Assembly: GCF_000756655.1 (NCBI RefSeq)
Contig: NZ_ARXU01000002.1
Span: forward strand, 124,001-188,000
From: Alcanivorax jadensis T9
GTDB lineage: Bacteria > Pseudomonadota > Gammaproteobacteria > Pseudomonadales > Alcanivoracaceae
Direction: 5' to 3'
DNA: 64,000 nt
Positions 17,070 to 24,855 of the stretch are shown here, one piece after another. A program made the translations under genes and the position numbers. Each line of letters opens with the position of its first letter. The stretch's first letter is position 1. The notes under the pieces are model-generated. The model saw only the letters and a program-made list of their open reading frames with translations. It made no database searches and was not told where the DNA came from.

Positions 17070-17139
17070 GATGCCATCTTGACGCAATAATTACAGTAAC
17101 GGCCGCTCACCGGTGTAACCTGAACACAAAGATGGCATC
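17070..17139. promoter_or_regulatory. Pair of GATGNCATC palindromes in the pst/arsM divergent promoter
   Basis: GATGCCATC at 17070-17078 and GATGGCATC at 17131-17139 are each perfect inverted repeats around one central base, 61 bp apart. They are flanked by similar bases (TTG/AAA before, TTG/TTT after). Paired identical sites in a divergent promoter suggest an operator for a shared regulator, perhaps with looping. The regulator is not in the window. The sequence does not match the Pho box. Confidence 0.55.
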
Positions 17140-17209
17140 TTTACTTCATTGCGCTAAACCGTACGCAGTGAAACCACGTTACACCGAAGCCACCACCAGA
17201 GGATCAACA

Positions 17210-18253
17210 ATGCGTGAAGAGGTACAGAACTACTACGGCCAACAGCTGCACTCCAGTGACGATCTGCAGACCAACGCCTGCTGTGACCAGGAGCCGCCGG
17301 CCTATCTGAAACCCCTCCTTGCGCAGCTCCATGATGAAGTGGTCATGCGCTACTACGGCTGTGGTCTGGTGGCCCCCCAGCAATTGAAGGGCATGCGTAT
17401 TCTCGACCTGGGCTCCGGCTCCGGGCGCGACGTCTATCTGTTGTCCGCCCTGGTCGGCGAACAGGGCGAAGTGGTAGGCGTGGACATGACCGACGAGCAG
17501 CTGGAGGTAGCCAGACGTCATCAGGACTACCACCGGGACGTGTTCGGCTACGCGAAAAGCAATGTGCGCTTTCTGAAAGGGTATATCGAAGAGCTGGATC
17601 AGCTGGATCTGCAAGAGGGCTATTTCGACATTGTTATTTCCAACTGCGTGATCAATCTCAGCACCGACAAGCCCAAGGTAATACGTGACGTGAAACGCCT
17701 GCTGAAACCCGGTGGCGAATTCTTTTTCTCCGATGTATATGCCGATCGTCGCGTACCCCAACCGCTCCTCAACGACCCGGTGCTGTACGGTGAATGTCTG
17801 GCTGGTGCCCTGTACTGGAATGATTTTATCAACCTGGCCAAGCAGAACGGCTTTGCCGATCCCCGCCTGGTGGAATCCCGCCGGCTGACCATCGAAAACC
17901 CGGATATCGAAGCACGACTCGGCCAACAACGTTTTTATTCCGCCACCTACCGTTTGTTCAATATCGAAGGCCTGGAACCGGCCTGCGAAGACTACGGCCA
18001 GGCGGTGATCTATCAGGGCACCGTGGACCAGCATCCCCATGCGTTCATGCTGGATGATCACCATGTGATTGAAACCGGCAAGGTGTTTCCGGTCTGCGGT
18101 AACACCTGGCTGATGCTGGAGAAAAGCCGCTTCGCCGAGCATTTCACCTTTATCGGGAACTTCGATACTCATTACGGCATCTTTGAAGGGTGCGGACTGA
18201 ACGTCCCCTTTGAAGAGAACGATGCCAGCAACGGCGCCGCTCCCTGCTGCTGA
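17210..18253 (+). CDS. arsM: Arsenite methyltransferase ArsM
   Basis: It transfers methyl groups from S-adenosylmethionine to trivalent arsenic. The 347-residue protein has the SAM motif ILDLGSGSGRDVYLLSALVG, GVDMTDEQLEVAR, and ISNCVINLSTDKPKVIRDVK. Cysteines at residues 24/25, 51, 146 and 196 match the number and spacing of the four conserved cysteines of characterised ArsM enzymes, so it should be active. The C-terminus ends APCC, an extra thiol pair seen in many homologs. The start at 17210 (MREEVQNYYGQQL) follows AGAGG. It is divergent from pstSCAB and opens a plus-strand run with a small exported peptide and a TVP38-reductase fusion. Confidence 0.94.
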   Translation: MREEVQNYYGQQLHSSDDLQTNACCDQEPPAYLKPLLAQLHDEVVMRYYGCGLVAPQQLKGMRILDLGSGSGRDVYLLSALVGEQGEVVGVDMTDEQLEVARRHQDYHRDVFGYAKSNVRFLKGYIEELDQLDLQEGYFDIVISNCVINLSTDKPKVIRDVKRLLKPGGEFFFSDVYADRRVPQPLLNDPVLYGECLAGALYWNDFINLAKQNGFADPRLVESRRLTIENPDIEARLGQQRFYSATYRLFNIEGLEPACEDYGQAVIYQGTVDQHPHAFMLDDHHVIETGKVFPVCGNTWLMLEKSRFAEHFTFIGNFDTHYGIFEGCGLNVPFEENDASNGAAPCC

Positions 18254-18347
18254 GACGCCGACGTAACGCCTGCTGTTATCGACTCGCGGTGTAACACCGG
18301 TTCTCGACACGCATCCTATTGCTGCATCCGGTCACCAGGAGAAGATA

Positions 18348-18485
18348 ATGCAACGGGCCATGATCGTGCTGGCATTACTGGCATTTAGCAGCCTTACCCT
18401 GGCGGGCACGGCTTATTCTCCTGGCGAGCAGGAGCAGTGCTCGCTTTGGACCCTGATCGACCAACCCTGGATTTTCCAGGGTTAA
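18348..18485 (+). CDS. 45-residue exported peptide, unknown
   Basis: A short ORF beginning MQRAMIVLALLAFSSLTLAG, which is a complete signal peptide with a likely cleavage after the AGTA region, leaving a mature peptide of about 23 residues with one cysteine and three tryptophan/tyrosine residues. A textbook AGGAGA ribosome-binding site lies 6 nt before the ATG. It is 94 nt after arsM and 18 nt before the TVP38-reductase gene, so it is probably co-transcribed. No family is recognised. It could be a small accessory protein, or a remnant whose main effect is translational coupling. Confidence 0.6.
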   Translation: MQRAMIVLALLAFSSLTLAGTAYSPGEQEQCSLWTLIDQPWIFQG

Positions 18486-18503
18486 TCCGGCAAGGACTTT
18501 TCC

Positions 18504-20648
18504 ATGAATGTTCGCAAACTCATCCTGCTGGCGGTCTTTGCCACTCTGATCGCCAGCTACTTCTTCTTCGATCTTGGCCAGTACCTGAGCCTGGATTACA
18601 TCAAGAATCAACAAGCCTCTTTTGATGCCCTGTATCAGGAAAATCCGGCACTGATTCTGGGCGGCTTCTTTCTCATGTATGTGGTGGTTACCGCCCTGAG
18701 CCTGCCCGGCGCTGCCATCATGACACTGGCCGCCGGCGCTCTTTTCGGTTTCTGGGTGGCCTTGCTGCTGGTGTCTTTTGCCTCATCCATGGGGGCCACC
18801 CTGGCCTTTCTCGCTTCCCGGTTTCTGTTCCACGATACGGTGCAGCAACGCTTCGGCGACCGCCTGAAAAAGCTCAACGAAGGTGTCAGGAAAGACGGGG
18901 CGTTCTATCTCTTTACCCTGCGTCTGGTGCCGGCTTTTCCGTTTTTTGTCATCAATCTGGTCATGGGTCTGACCCCCATCAAGGTCCGCACTTTTTACTT
19001 TGTCAGCCAGGTGGGCATGCTGGCGGGCACCGCCGTCTATGTACTGGCGGGCACGCAACTGGGGCAGATAGAGAGCGCCAGCGGGTTGCTGTCACCGGAA
19101 CTGATCGGCGCCTTTGTATTGCTGGGCATCTTCCCCTGGATTGCCAAATTCATCATGGCCAGACTCCAGGCCCGCAAGGTATATCGCGGCTGGCAGAAAC
19201 CCGATCACTTTGACCGCAACCTGATCGTCATTGGCGCTGGTTCCGCCGGACTGGTCAGCGCCTATATCGCTGCCACTGTCAAAGCCAAGGTTACCCTGAT
19301 TGAAAAGCACAAGATGGGCGGTGATTGCCTGAACACCGGTTGCGTGCCGTCCAAGGCATTAATCAAAAGCGCACGTCTGGCCTGGCACGACAAGGAAGCA
19401 GACAAGTACGGCTTCGATGCCATCCGTAGCGATTTCCGTTTCAGCAACCTGATGGCCCGGGTGCACCGGGTGATCGAAAAAATCGAACCCCATGACTCCG
19501 TGGAACGCTACTCGGAACTGGGGGTGGATTGCCGCCAGGGAGAAGCGCGCATGGTCTCACCCTGGGAAGTGGAAATTCGCAACGGTGACAACATCGAGAC
19601 ACTCACCGCCCGCAGCATCATCATCGCCACCGGCGCGCGCCCCTTTGTGCCACCCATTCCCGGCATCGAGGACATGGATATCCTTACTTCCGATAATTTG
19701 TGGGAGCTGCAGGATCAACCCAAACGGCTGGTGGTACTCGGCGGCGGCCCGATTGGCTGCGAGCTGGCCCAGACCTTCGCTCGCTTGGGCAGCCAAGTGA
19801 TGCAGGTGGAAATGCTGCCACGGATCATGCCCCGCGAAGATGACGACGCCGCCGCCCTGGTCACCGCCTCACTCCGCGACAATGGCGTGGACGTGCTCAC
19901 CGAACACAAGGCCGTGCGTTTTGCCCGGGAAGGCGACGACAAGGTGCTCTATGTCGAACACAACGGCGAAGAAAAACGCCTGGTGTTCGATGCGGTACTG
20001 GTGGCAGTGGGTCGCCGCGCCAATACCGATGGCCTGGGTCTGGATGAGCTCAACCTGCCCACCAACGGCAATGGCACCGTCACCGTCAATGAGCGACTGC
20101 AAAGCCGCTACCCGAACATCTACGCCTGTGGCGACGTAGCCGGGCCCTACCAGTTCACCCACACCGCCGCCCATCAGGCCTGGTATGCGTCAGTGAACGC
20201 GCTGTTCGGTTCCTTGAAAAGCTTCGCCGTGGATTACCGTGTGATCCCCTGGTGTACATTCACTGACCCGGAAGTGGCTCGCGTTGGTCTAAACGAACAG
20301 GAGGCCGAAGAGCAGGGAGTGGATTACGAAGTGACCCGCTATGGTATCGACGACCTAGATCGGGCCATTGCCGACAGCAATGATCACGGCTTCGTGAAAG
20401 TGATTACCGCCAAGAGCAGCGACAAGATTCTCGGCGTTACCATCGTCGGCGCCGGTGCCGGCGACCTGATCGCCGAATATGTGTTGGCCATGAAACACGG
20501 CCTGGGTCTGAACAAAATTCTCGGCACCATCCACATTTACCCGACCATGGCGGAAGCCAACAAGTTTGCCGCCGGTGAATGGAAGAAGGCCCACAAGCCG
20601 GAAGGCGTGCTGCGGTGGGTGGAGCGCTTCCATAACTGGCGACGATAG
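18504..20648 (+). CDS. TVP38/TMEM64 membrane protein fused to FAD-dependent disulfide oxidoreductase
   Basis: A 714-residue fusion. Residues ~1-225 are a TVP38/DedA-like (VTT) membrane domain with about six hydrophobic stretches and the family motif FLASRFLFHDTVQQRFGDRL...FTLRLVPAFPFFVINLVMGL. Residues ~233-714 are a pyridine nucleotide-disulfide oxidoreductase: FAD site VIGAGSAGLVSAYIA, redox motif GGDCLNTGCVPSKALI, NAD site VLGGGPIGCELAQTFARLG, second FAD motif IYACGDVAGPYQFTH, and C-terminal HIYPTMAE. It resembles mercuric reductase and lipoamide dehydrogenase but lacks an N-terminal metal-binding domain and the C-terminal vicinal cysteines of MerA. The substrate is unknown. Position after arsM hints at thiol or metalloid redox chemistry at the membrane. 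Confidence 0.9.
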   Translation: MNVRKLILLAVFATLIASYFFFDLGQYLSLDYIKNQQASFDALYQENPALILGGFFLMYVVVTALSLPGAAIMTLAAGALFGFWVALLLVSFASSMGATLAFLASRFLFHDTVQQRFGDRLKKLNEGVRKDGAFYLFTLRLVPAFPFFVINLVMGLTPIKVRTFYFVSQVGMLAGTAVYVLAGTQLGQIESASGLLSPELIGAFVLLGIFPWIAKFIMARLQARKVYRGWQKPDHFDRNLIVIGAGSAGLVSAYIAATVKAKVTLIEKHKMGGDCLNTGCVPSKALIKSARLAWHDKEADKYGFDAIRSDFRFSNLMARVHRVIEKIEPHDSVERYSELGVDCRQGEARMVSPWEVEIRNGDNIETLTARSIIIATGARPFVPPIPGIEDMDILTSDNLWELQDQPKRLVVLGGGPIGCELAQTFARLGSQVMQVEMLPRIMPREDDDAAALVTASLRDNGVDVLTEHKAVRFAREGDDKVLYVEHNGEEKRLVFDAVLVAVGRRANTDGLGLDELNLPTNGNGTVTVNERLQSRYPNIYACGDVAGPYQFTHTAAHQAWYASVNALFGSLKSFAVDYRVIPWCTFTDPEVARVGLNEQEAEEQGVDYEVTRYGIDDLDRAIADSNDHGFVKVITAKSSDKILGVTIVGAGAGDLIAEYVLAMKHGLGLNKILGTIHIYPTMAEANKFAAGEWKKAHKPEGVLRWVERFHNWRR

Positions 20649-20726
20649 ACTGCCATTTTCATCCGGCGCTCTCGTCTTGCAGACCGGGCGCCAACAGATT
20701 TTCACATCGATTTCTCTGGAGGCCCC

Positions 20727-21521
20727 ATGGCTGCTCGGCTACTGCTACCACTACTGTTATTACTTGCCAGCCCGCTGATGGCCTTTGATCACCAGCGCTG
20801 GGATGCATTGCTGGACAACCATGTGCAATGGCAACGGGGCGGAGTCACCACCAGTGTTGATTACCCTGGCTTGCGCAAGGATCGGGCAGCACTCGACGAA
20901 TATCTGGGCGCTCTCTCGCAGGTATCAAAAGATGACTTCGAAAGCTGGCCTCGGGATAAGAAGCTTGCCTTTCTGATCAATGCCTACAATGCCTTCACCA
21001 TCGACCTGGTCCTGCGCCAGGACACCCTGCCCGACTCCATCCGTGATATCGGCTCCTTCTTCTCCGGCCCCTGGGATCAGCGCTTTTTTACCCTGCTGGG
21101 TGAAGCACGCACCCTGGACGAAGTTGAGCACGACATGATTCGCGGCAACCCCGCACTGATGGATCCGCGCATTCATTTTGCTGTGAACTGCGCCTCCGTG
21201 GGCTGCCCCGCCCTGCGCCCGGAAGCCTATCGGGCCAAGGAGCTGGAACAGCAACTGGCCGACAGCACCCGCCGCTTTCTGGCCGACCGGCAGCGCAATC
21301 GCTTCAATGAAAAACCGCCCCATCTGGCAGTCTCAAAGATCTTCGACTGGTATGAAGACGATTTCATCGATGCCGCCGGCAGCCTGTCTCATTACCTTCT
21401 GCAGTATGCGGATACGCTGGAGATACCCGCCAACCACCGAAAATCACTGGACGCAGAACGGCTGAAGATTCAATTTCTGGATTATGACTGGTCACTGAAT
21501 AGTGAAACCAACGGGAGCTGA
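20727..21521 (+). CDS. Secreted DUF547 protein
   Basis: A 264-residue protein with a signal peptide (MAARLLLPLLLLLASPLMAF) and a DUF547 domain covering most of the mature part: KLAFLINAYNAFTIDLVL, IHFAVNCASVGCPAL, and KIFDWYEDDF. The invariant cysteine pair in NCASVGC is present and suggests a papain-like or thiol-dependent active site, although no activity is established for the family. GGAGG precedes the start. It lies 78 nt after the TVP38-reductase gene and 3 nt before the unknown membrane protein, so the three are likely one transcript. Confidence 0.9.
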   Translation: MAARLLLPLLLLLASPLMAFDHQRWDALLDNHVQWQRGGVTTSVDYPGLRKDRAALDEYLGALSQVSKDDFESWPRDKKLAFLINAYNAFTIDLVLRQDTLPDSIRDIGSFFSGPWDQRFFTLLGEARTLDEVEHDMIRGNPALMDPRIHFAVNCASVGCPALRPEAYRAKELEQQLADSTRRFLADRQRNRFNEKPPHLAVSKIFDWYEDDFIDAAGSLSHYLLQYADTLEIPANHRKSLDAERLKIQFLDYDWSLNSETNGS

Positions 21522-21524
21522 GTC

Positions 21525-21956
21525 ATGGAAGGCAACTCCACCTCACATCGCCTGCTGGGCACCTGGCATTCCTTTCGCAACCTGCCCCTGTGGCTGCAAG
21601 GCTGGGTACTACTGATCCTGATGCCCCTGAACGGCGCCAGCCTGTTACTGCTGAGCAGCTTCAGCGGCCAGGCCACCGCCCTGGCCCTGTTGCTGGTTCT
21701 GGCAGTCAACCTGTCACTGATGTGGCACCACGGCGGCATGAACAAGGACATGTCCCTGGTTCACCTGCTCGCCTGGATCCCCCTGGAGCTGGGCCTGCTC
21801 GGCCAACTCGCCGGCCTCTGGGGCGACGACTTCATGACCGCCAGCCAATGGGCCTTCACCGTGGCCATCGTGATGACCAACGCCGTCAGTCTGTTCTTCG
21901 ACATCGTCGATGCCTGGTGCTGGGCGCAGGGAGATCGGGTGACGCTCCACCCGTGA
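21525..21956 (+). CDS. Unknown four-helix membrane protein, paralog of the gene at 11564
   Basis: A 143-residue protein with four hydrophobic segments. It starts MEGNSTSHRLLGTWHSFRNL behind GGGAG, 3 nt after the DUF547 stop. The aligned pattern with the protein at 11564-11980 includes R.LPLW.Q.W, P.NGA/GLP, LMWHHGGMNKDMSLVHLLAWIPLELGLL, and a terminal SLFFDIVDAWCWAQGDR, so the two are clearly homologous. The family is not recognised. It is followed 5 nt later by the perfect inverted repeat of element D, which acts as its terminator. Confidence 0.83.
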   Translation: MEGNSTSHRLLGTWHSFRNLPLWLQGWVLLILMPLNGASLLLLSSFSGQATALALLLVLAVNLSLMWHHGGMNKDMSLVHLLAWIPLELGLLGQLAGLWGDDFMTASQWAFTVAIVMTNAVSLFFDIVDAWCWAQGDRVTLHP

Positions 21957-21961
21957 AATGC

Positions 21962-22121
21962 AATTGATAGTTGAGAATGGATAATTGATAACTCGCGATG
22001 CGGCATTACCCTTTCTGAAATTTATGAGGCCGCGCCCATGCTTTGGGCGCGGCCTCATAGGTTTTAGGTCGTGAGGGCATTTCTCGCGACGTTATCAATT
22101 ATCCATTCTCAACTATCAATT
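21962..22121. repeat. Period-7 inverted repeat with GC-rich core, element D
   Basis: A perfect 31-bp inverted repeat (21962-21992 and 22091-22121) with arms made of 7-bp units of the types AATTGAT and AGTTGAG. The arms enclose ~98 bp centred on a GC-rich hairpin (22023-22059). The element fits precisely between the stop codons of the converging membrane protein and radA genes, 5 nt from one and 2 nt from the other. It has the same plan and shared core sequence as element F at 29505-29657. Confidence 0.88.
22023..22059. terminator. Hairpin core of element D, probable bidirectional terminator
   Basis: A 16-bp perfect stem (22023-22038 with 22044-22059, TATGAGGCCGCGCCCA) with a 5-nt loop. It lies between converging genes. 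The T-run after it is short (GGTTTTAGG on the plus strand; AAATTTCAG on the minus strand), so termination efficiency is uncertain. Confidence 0.7.
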
Positions 22122-22123
22122 AA

Positions 22124-23491
22124 CTAAAGGTATTCCAGCGCCTCCCCCACCGTACTCACCCCGATCACCTCCACCCCTTCCGGTAGTTGTCGTGGAAGGT
22201 TTGCCTTGGGAACAATAGCTTTCTTGAAGCCGTGTTTGACCGCTTCGTAGAGACGCTCCTGGCCCTGGGGCACCGGGCGGATTTCGCCGGACAGGCCCAC
22301 TTCGCCGAACACCACCAGTTCCCGGCCCAGAGCCCGGTCGCGAAAGCTGGAGACGATGGCCAGTACCTGGGCCAGGTCGGCGGCGGTTTCGGTGACCTTG
22401 ACGCCACCCACCACATTCATGAACACATCCTGATCGCCTACCTGGATGCCACCATGGCGATGCAGCACCGCCAGCAGCATGGCGAGACGATTTGCCTCCA
22501 GGCCCACACAGACCCGGCGGGGGTTGCCGAAGTGGGAGGCATCCACCAGCGCCTGCAGCTCTACCAGCAAGGGACGAGTACCCTCCCAGACCACCGTCAC
22601 CAGGGAACCGGACGCAATGTCGTCGGCCCGGTTGAGGAAGATGGCTGAGGGGTTCTTCACTTCTTTCAGGCCTTCGCCGGTCATGGCAAACACACCTAGC
22701 TCGTTGACTGCACCGAAACGGTTTTTCAGCCCACGTAAGGTGCGAAAACGTGAATCCGTGGAACCTTCCAGCATCAGTGAGCAGTCGATCATATGCTCCA
22801 GCACCTTGGGGCCAGCCAGGGTGCCATCCTTGGTGACATGGCCCACCAGCAACAGCACGGTGCCGGTCTGCTTGGCAAACCGGGTCAACGCCGCCGCACA
22901 CTCGCGCACCTGGGCCACACTGCCCGGGGCGGACTGCAGGGCAGCAAGGAACATGACCTGAATGGAATCGACCACCAGCACCCGGGGCTGCTCCTTGCGA
23001 ACCAGATCCAGTATTTGCTCCACATCGGTTTCCGCCGCCAGCCGCAGCTGCTCCTTGGGCAGCTTGAGCCGGTCAGCGCGCATGGCCACCTGGGAGAGGG
23101 ATTCTTCACCGGTGATATAAAGGCACTTCTGGGTGGCCGCCAGCTTGCACAGCATTTGCAGCAACAAGGTGGATTTGCCGGCACCGGGGTGCCCGCCAAT
23201 CAGGATCGCCGAGCCCGGCACCAGGCCTCCGCCCAGCACCCGGTCCAGCTCGCCCATGCTGGAACTGATGCGCGGGGTTTCCGCCAGCACGATCTCGCCA
23301 AGGTTCTGCACCTCGGACAATTGCCCGGAAAAGCCGCCACGGCTACCTGCGCCCTTGGACATGGGCGTGGCCGGATCATGAACGAATTCCTGCAGGGTGT
23401 TCCAGGCGCCACAGGCGGGGCATTGCCCCTGCCACTTGGGGAAATCAGCGCCACAATCGGTGCAGACAAAGGCAGTTTTTTTCTTGGCCAC
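22124..23491 (-). CDS. radA: DNA repair protein RadA
   Basis: A RecA-related ATPase that promotes branch migration of recombination intermediates. The 455-residue protein has a four-cysteine zinc finger (FVCTDCGADFPKWQGQCPAC), Walker A GGHPGAGKSTLLLQ, the RadA-specific motif LKNRFGAVNELGVF, and a C-terminal Lon-protease-like domain (SGEIRPVPQGQERLYEA). Length is typical. Minus strand, convergent with the unknown membrane protein; the gap upstream to alr holds nested repeats. Confidence 0.97.
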   Translation of the reverse strand: MAKKKTAFVCTDCGADFPKWQGQCPACGAWNTLQEFVHDPATPMSKGAGSRGGFSGQLSEVQNLGEIVLAETPRISSSMGELDRVLGGGLVPGSAILIGGHPGAGKSTLLLQMLCKLAATQKCLYITGEESLSQVAMRADRLKLPKEQLRLAAETDVEQILDLVRKEQPRVLVVDSIQVMFLAALQSAPGSVAQVRECAAALTRFAKQTGTVLLLVGHVTKDGTLAGPKVLEHMIDCSLMLEGSTDSRFRTLRGLKNRFGAVNELGVFAMTGEGLKEVKNPSAIFLNRADDIASGSLVTVVWEGTRPLLVELQALVDASHFGNPRRVCVGLEANRLAMLLAVLHRHGGIQVGDQDVFMNVVGGVKVTETAADLAQVLAIVSSFRDRALGRELVVFGEVGLSGEIRPVPQGQERLYEAVKHGFKKAIVPKANLPRQLPEGVEVIGVSTVGEALEYL

Positions 23492-23526
23492 AAAAAAATC
23501 CTTCTTATGTATTACTCTCTACGATA

Positions 23527-23678
23527 GCCGCTTGAGGCGCGAATCCAGGCCTGAAGGGAAGAGTTTTTTACCCCAGAGGACACAAAGACAACTGAGGATA
23601 AGCCGGTTTTCTCTGAGAGCTCTGTGTTCTCTGTGGTGAAATCGCACTTGGTTTTCGCGCCTCAATCGGCGCTCCTAC
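23527..23678. repeat. REP-type inverted repeat (copy 2) with a nested period-9 repeat
   Basis: The outer arms are GCCGCTTGAGGCGCGAA at 23527-23543 and its near-complement at 23654-23670, extending to GGCGCTCCTAC at 23668-23678 (the GTAGGAGC head on the minus strand). Inside, 23570-23597 and 23606-23640 form a second inverted repeat built from 9-bp units such as CACAGAGAA. The arrangement looks like one repeat inserted into the loop of another. It occupies the radA-alr gap. Confidence 0.7.
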
Positions 23679-23708
23679 AGCGGCTTCGCATGATACCGAC
23701 TGTGCGAA

Positions 23709-24770
23709 TCAAACGATGACGCGTTCCGGCCGACCGGTGATCTGGCAGAACAGTTCATAGCTGATGGTGCCGCAGGCGCGGGCGACCTTGTCCACGTCCA
23801 CGTGGTCGCCCCACAGCTCTACCTCATCACCGATATCGGCCTCAATGCCATGCAGGTCAATGGTCAGCATATCCATGGAGACACGCCCCACCAACATCGT
23901 GAGCTGGCCATTAACGGCGGCGGGAGTGCCGCTGGGGGCATGACGCGGGTAACCATCACCATATCCGGCGGCCACCACGCCGATGCGACCGGGACGGGTG
24001 GCGGTCCAGGTGGCGCCGTAACCCACTGTGTCACCCGGCTGGATCTCATTAATGGCGATCAGGCGGGCACTGAAACGGTGGCTTACCGCCAGATCCAGCT
24101 GCGCGGCACTCTGCCAGTCGAAGGGTGACGACCCATACAGCATAATGCCCGGCCGTACCCGTTGGGCACGGGTATGGGGGTAGCGGATCAGGGCCGCCGA
24201 ATTGGCCGCCGAGAGAGGCAAACCCAGGCGATCTGCCACTTCACCGGCCAGCGCCATCTGGGGATCAGTACGACCCTCATCGGCTTCGTCGGCGCAGGCA
24301 AAATGGCTCATCACCCCCACCGGGTTCATGCTCGCAGCGGCCAACTGCTCGGCGGCTTCCAGGGCAATGTCAGGACGCAGCCCCAGCCGGTTCATGCCGG
24401 TATTCAGCTTCAGCCAGAGGCGCAGCGGGCCGGGGTTGTCTTGCAACAGGGCGACCTGCCAGGGGGAATGCACGACCATCTCCAGAGACAAGGCCCTGGC
24501 CTGCTCCAGCTCTTCGCGATCAAAAAAACCTTCCGCCACCAGAATCGGTGCACTGATGCCATGCTCACGCAGGGCCCGGGCTTCTTCCAGCACCGCCACC
24601 CCGAAGCCATCCACCTCTCCAGCCAGGGCATCCGCAGCCAGTGTCAGACCATGGCCGTAGCCGTCGGCCTTGATCATGGCAAACACCTCGGCACCGTCTG
24701 CCAGAATCCTGGCTCGCCGCGCATTGTTCCTGAGCGCCCCGGGACGGATTTCGATACGGGTTCCTCTCAT
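23709..24770 (-). CDS. alr: Alanine racemase
   Basis: A PLP enzyme making D-alanine for peptidoglycan. The 353-residue protein shows the PLP-lysine region EVFAMIKADGYGHGL, LWLKLNTGMNRLG, VMSHFACADE, RPGIMLYGSSPF, the catalytic-tyrosine region GDTVGYGATWTA, and VSMDMLTIDL. The start at 24770 (MRGTRIEIRPGAL, with GGGAG upstream) matches the family N-terminus; upstream in-frame starts at 24809 and 24794 would add foreign residues. It lies between dnaB and radA, a common gammaproteobacterial order. Confidence 0.96.
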   Translation of the reverse strand: MRGTRIEIRPGALRNNARRARILADGAEVFAMIKADGYGHGLTLAADALAGEVDGFGVAVLEEARALREHGISAPILVAEGFFDREELEQARALSLEMVVHSPWQVALLQDNPGPLRLWLKLNTGMNRLGLRPDIALEAAEQLAAASMNPVGVMSHFACADEADEGRTDPQMALAGEVADRLGLPLSAANSAALIRYPHTRAQRVRPGIMLYGSSPFDWQSAAQLDLAVSHRFSARLIAINEIQPGDTVGYGATWTATRPGRIGVVAAGYGDGYPRHAPSGTPAAVNGQLTMLVGRVSMDMLTIDLHGIEADIGDEVELWGDHVDVDKVARACGTISYELFCQITGRPERVIV

Positions 24771-24823
24771 TGAGAGACACTCCCACGCCACCATGCCTCG
24801 CGCCGGCACACCAGAGCACTCCC

Positions 24824-24855
24824 TTGCAATTTACCTCTTGAAACTTGCAACTCAA
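24824..24855. repeat. Single-arm period-7 repeat, element G
   Basis: Four 7-bp units of the type TTGCAAC/TTGAAAC run from 24824 to 24851 in the alr-dnaB gap and end at the dnaB stop codon. No matching inverted arm was found within the gap. It looks like half of a heptad element. Confidence 0.5.
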
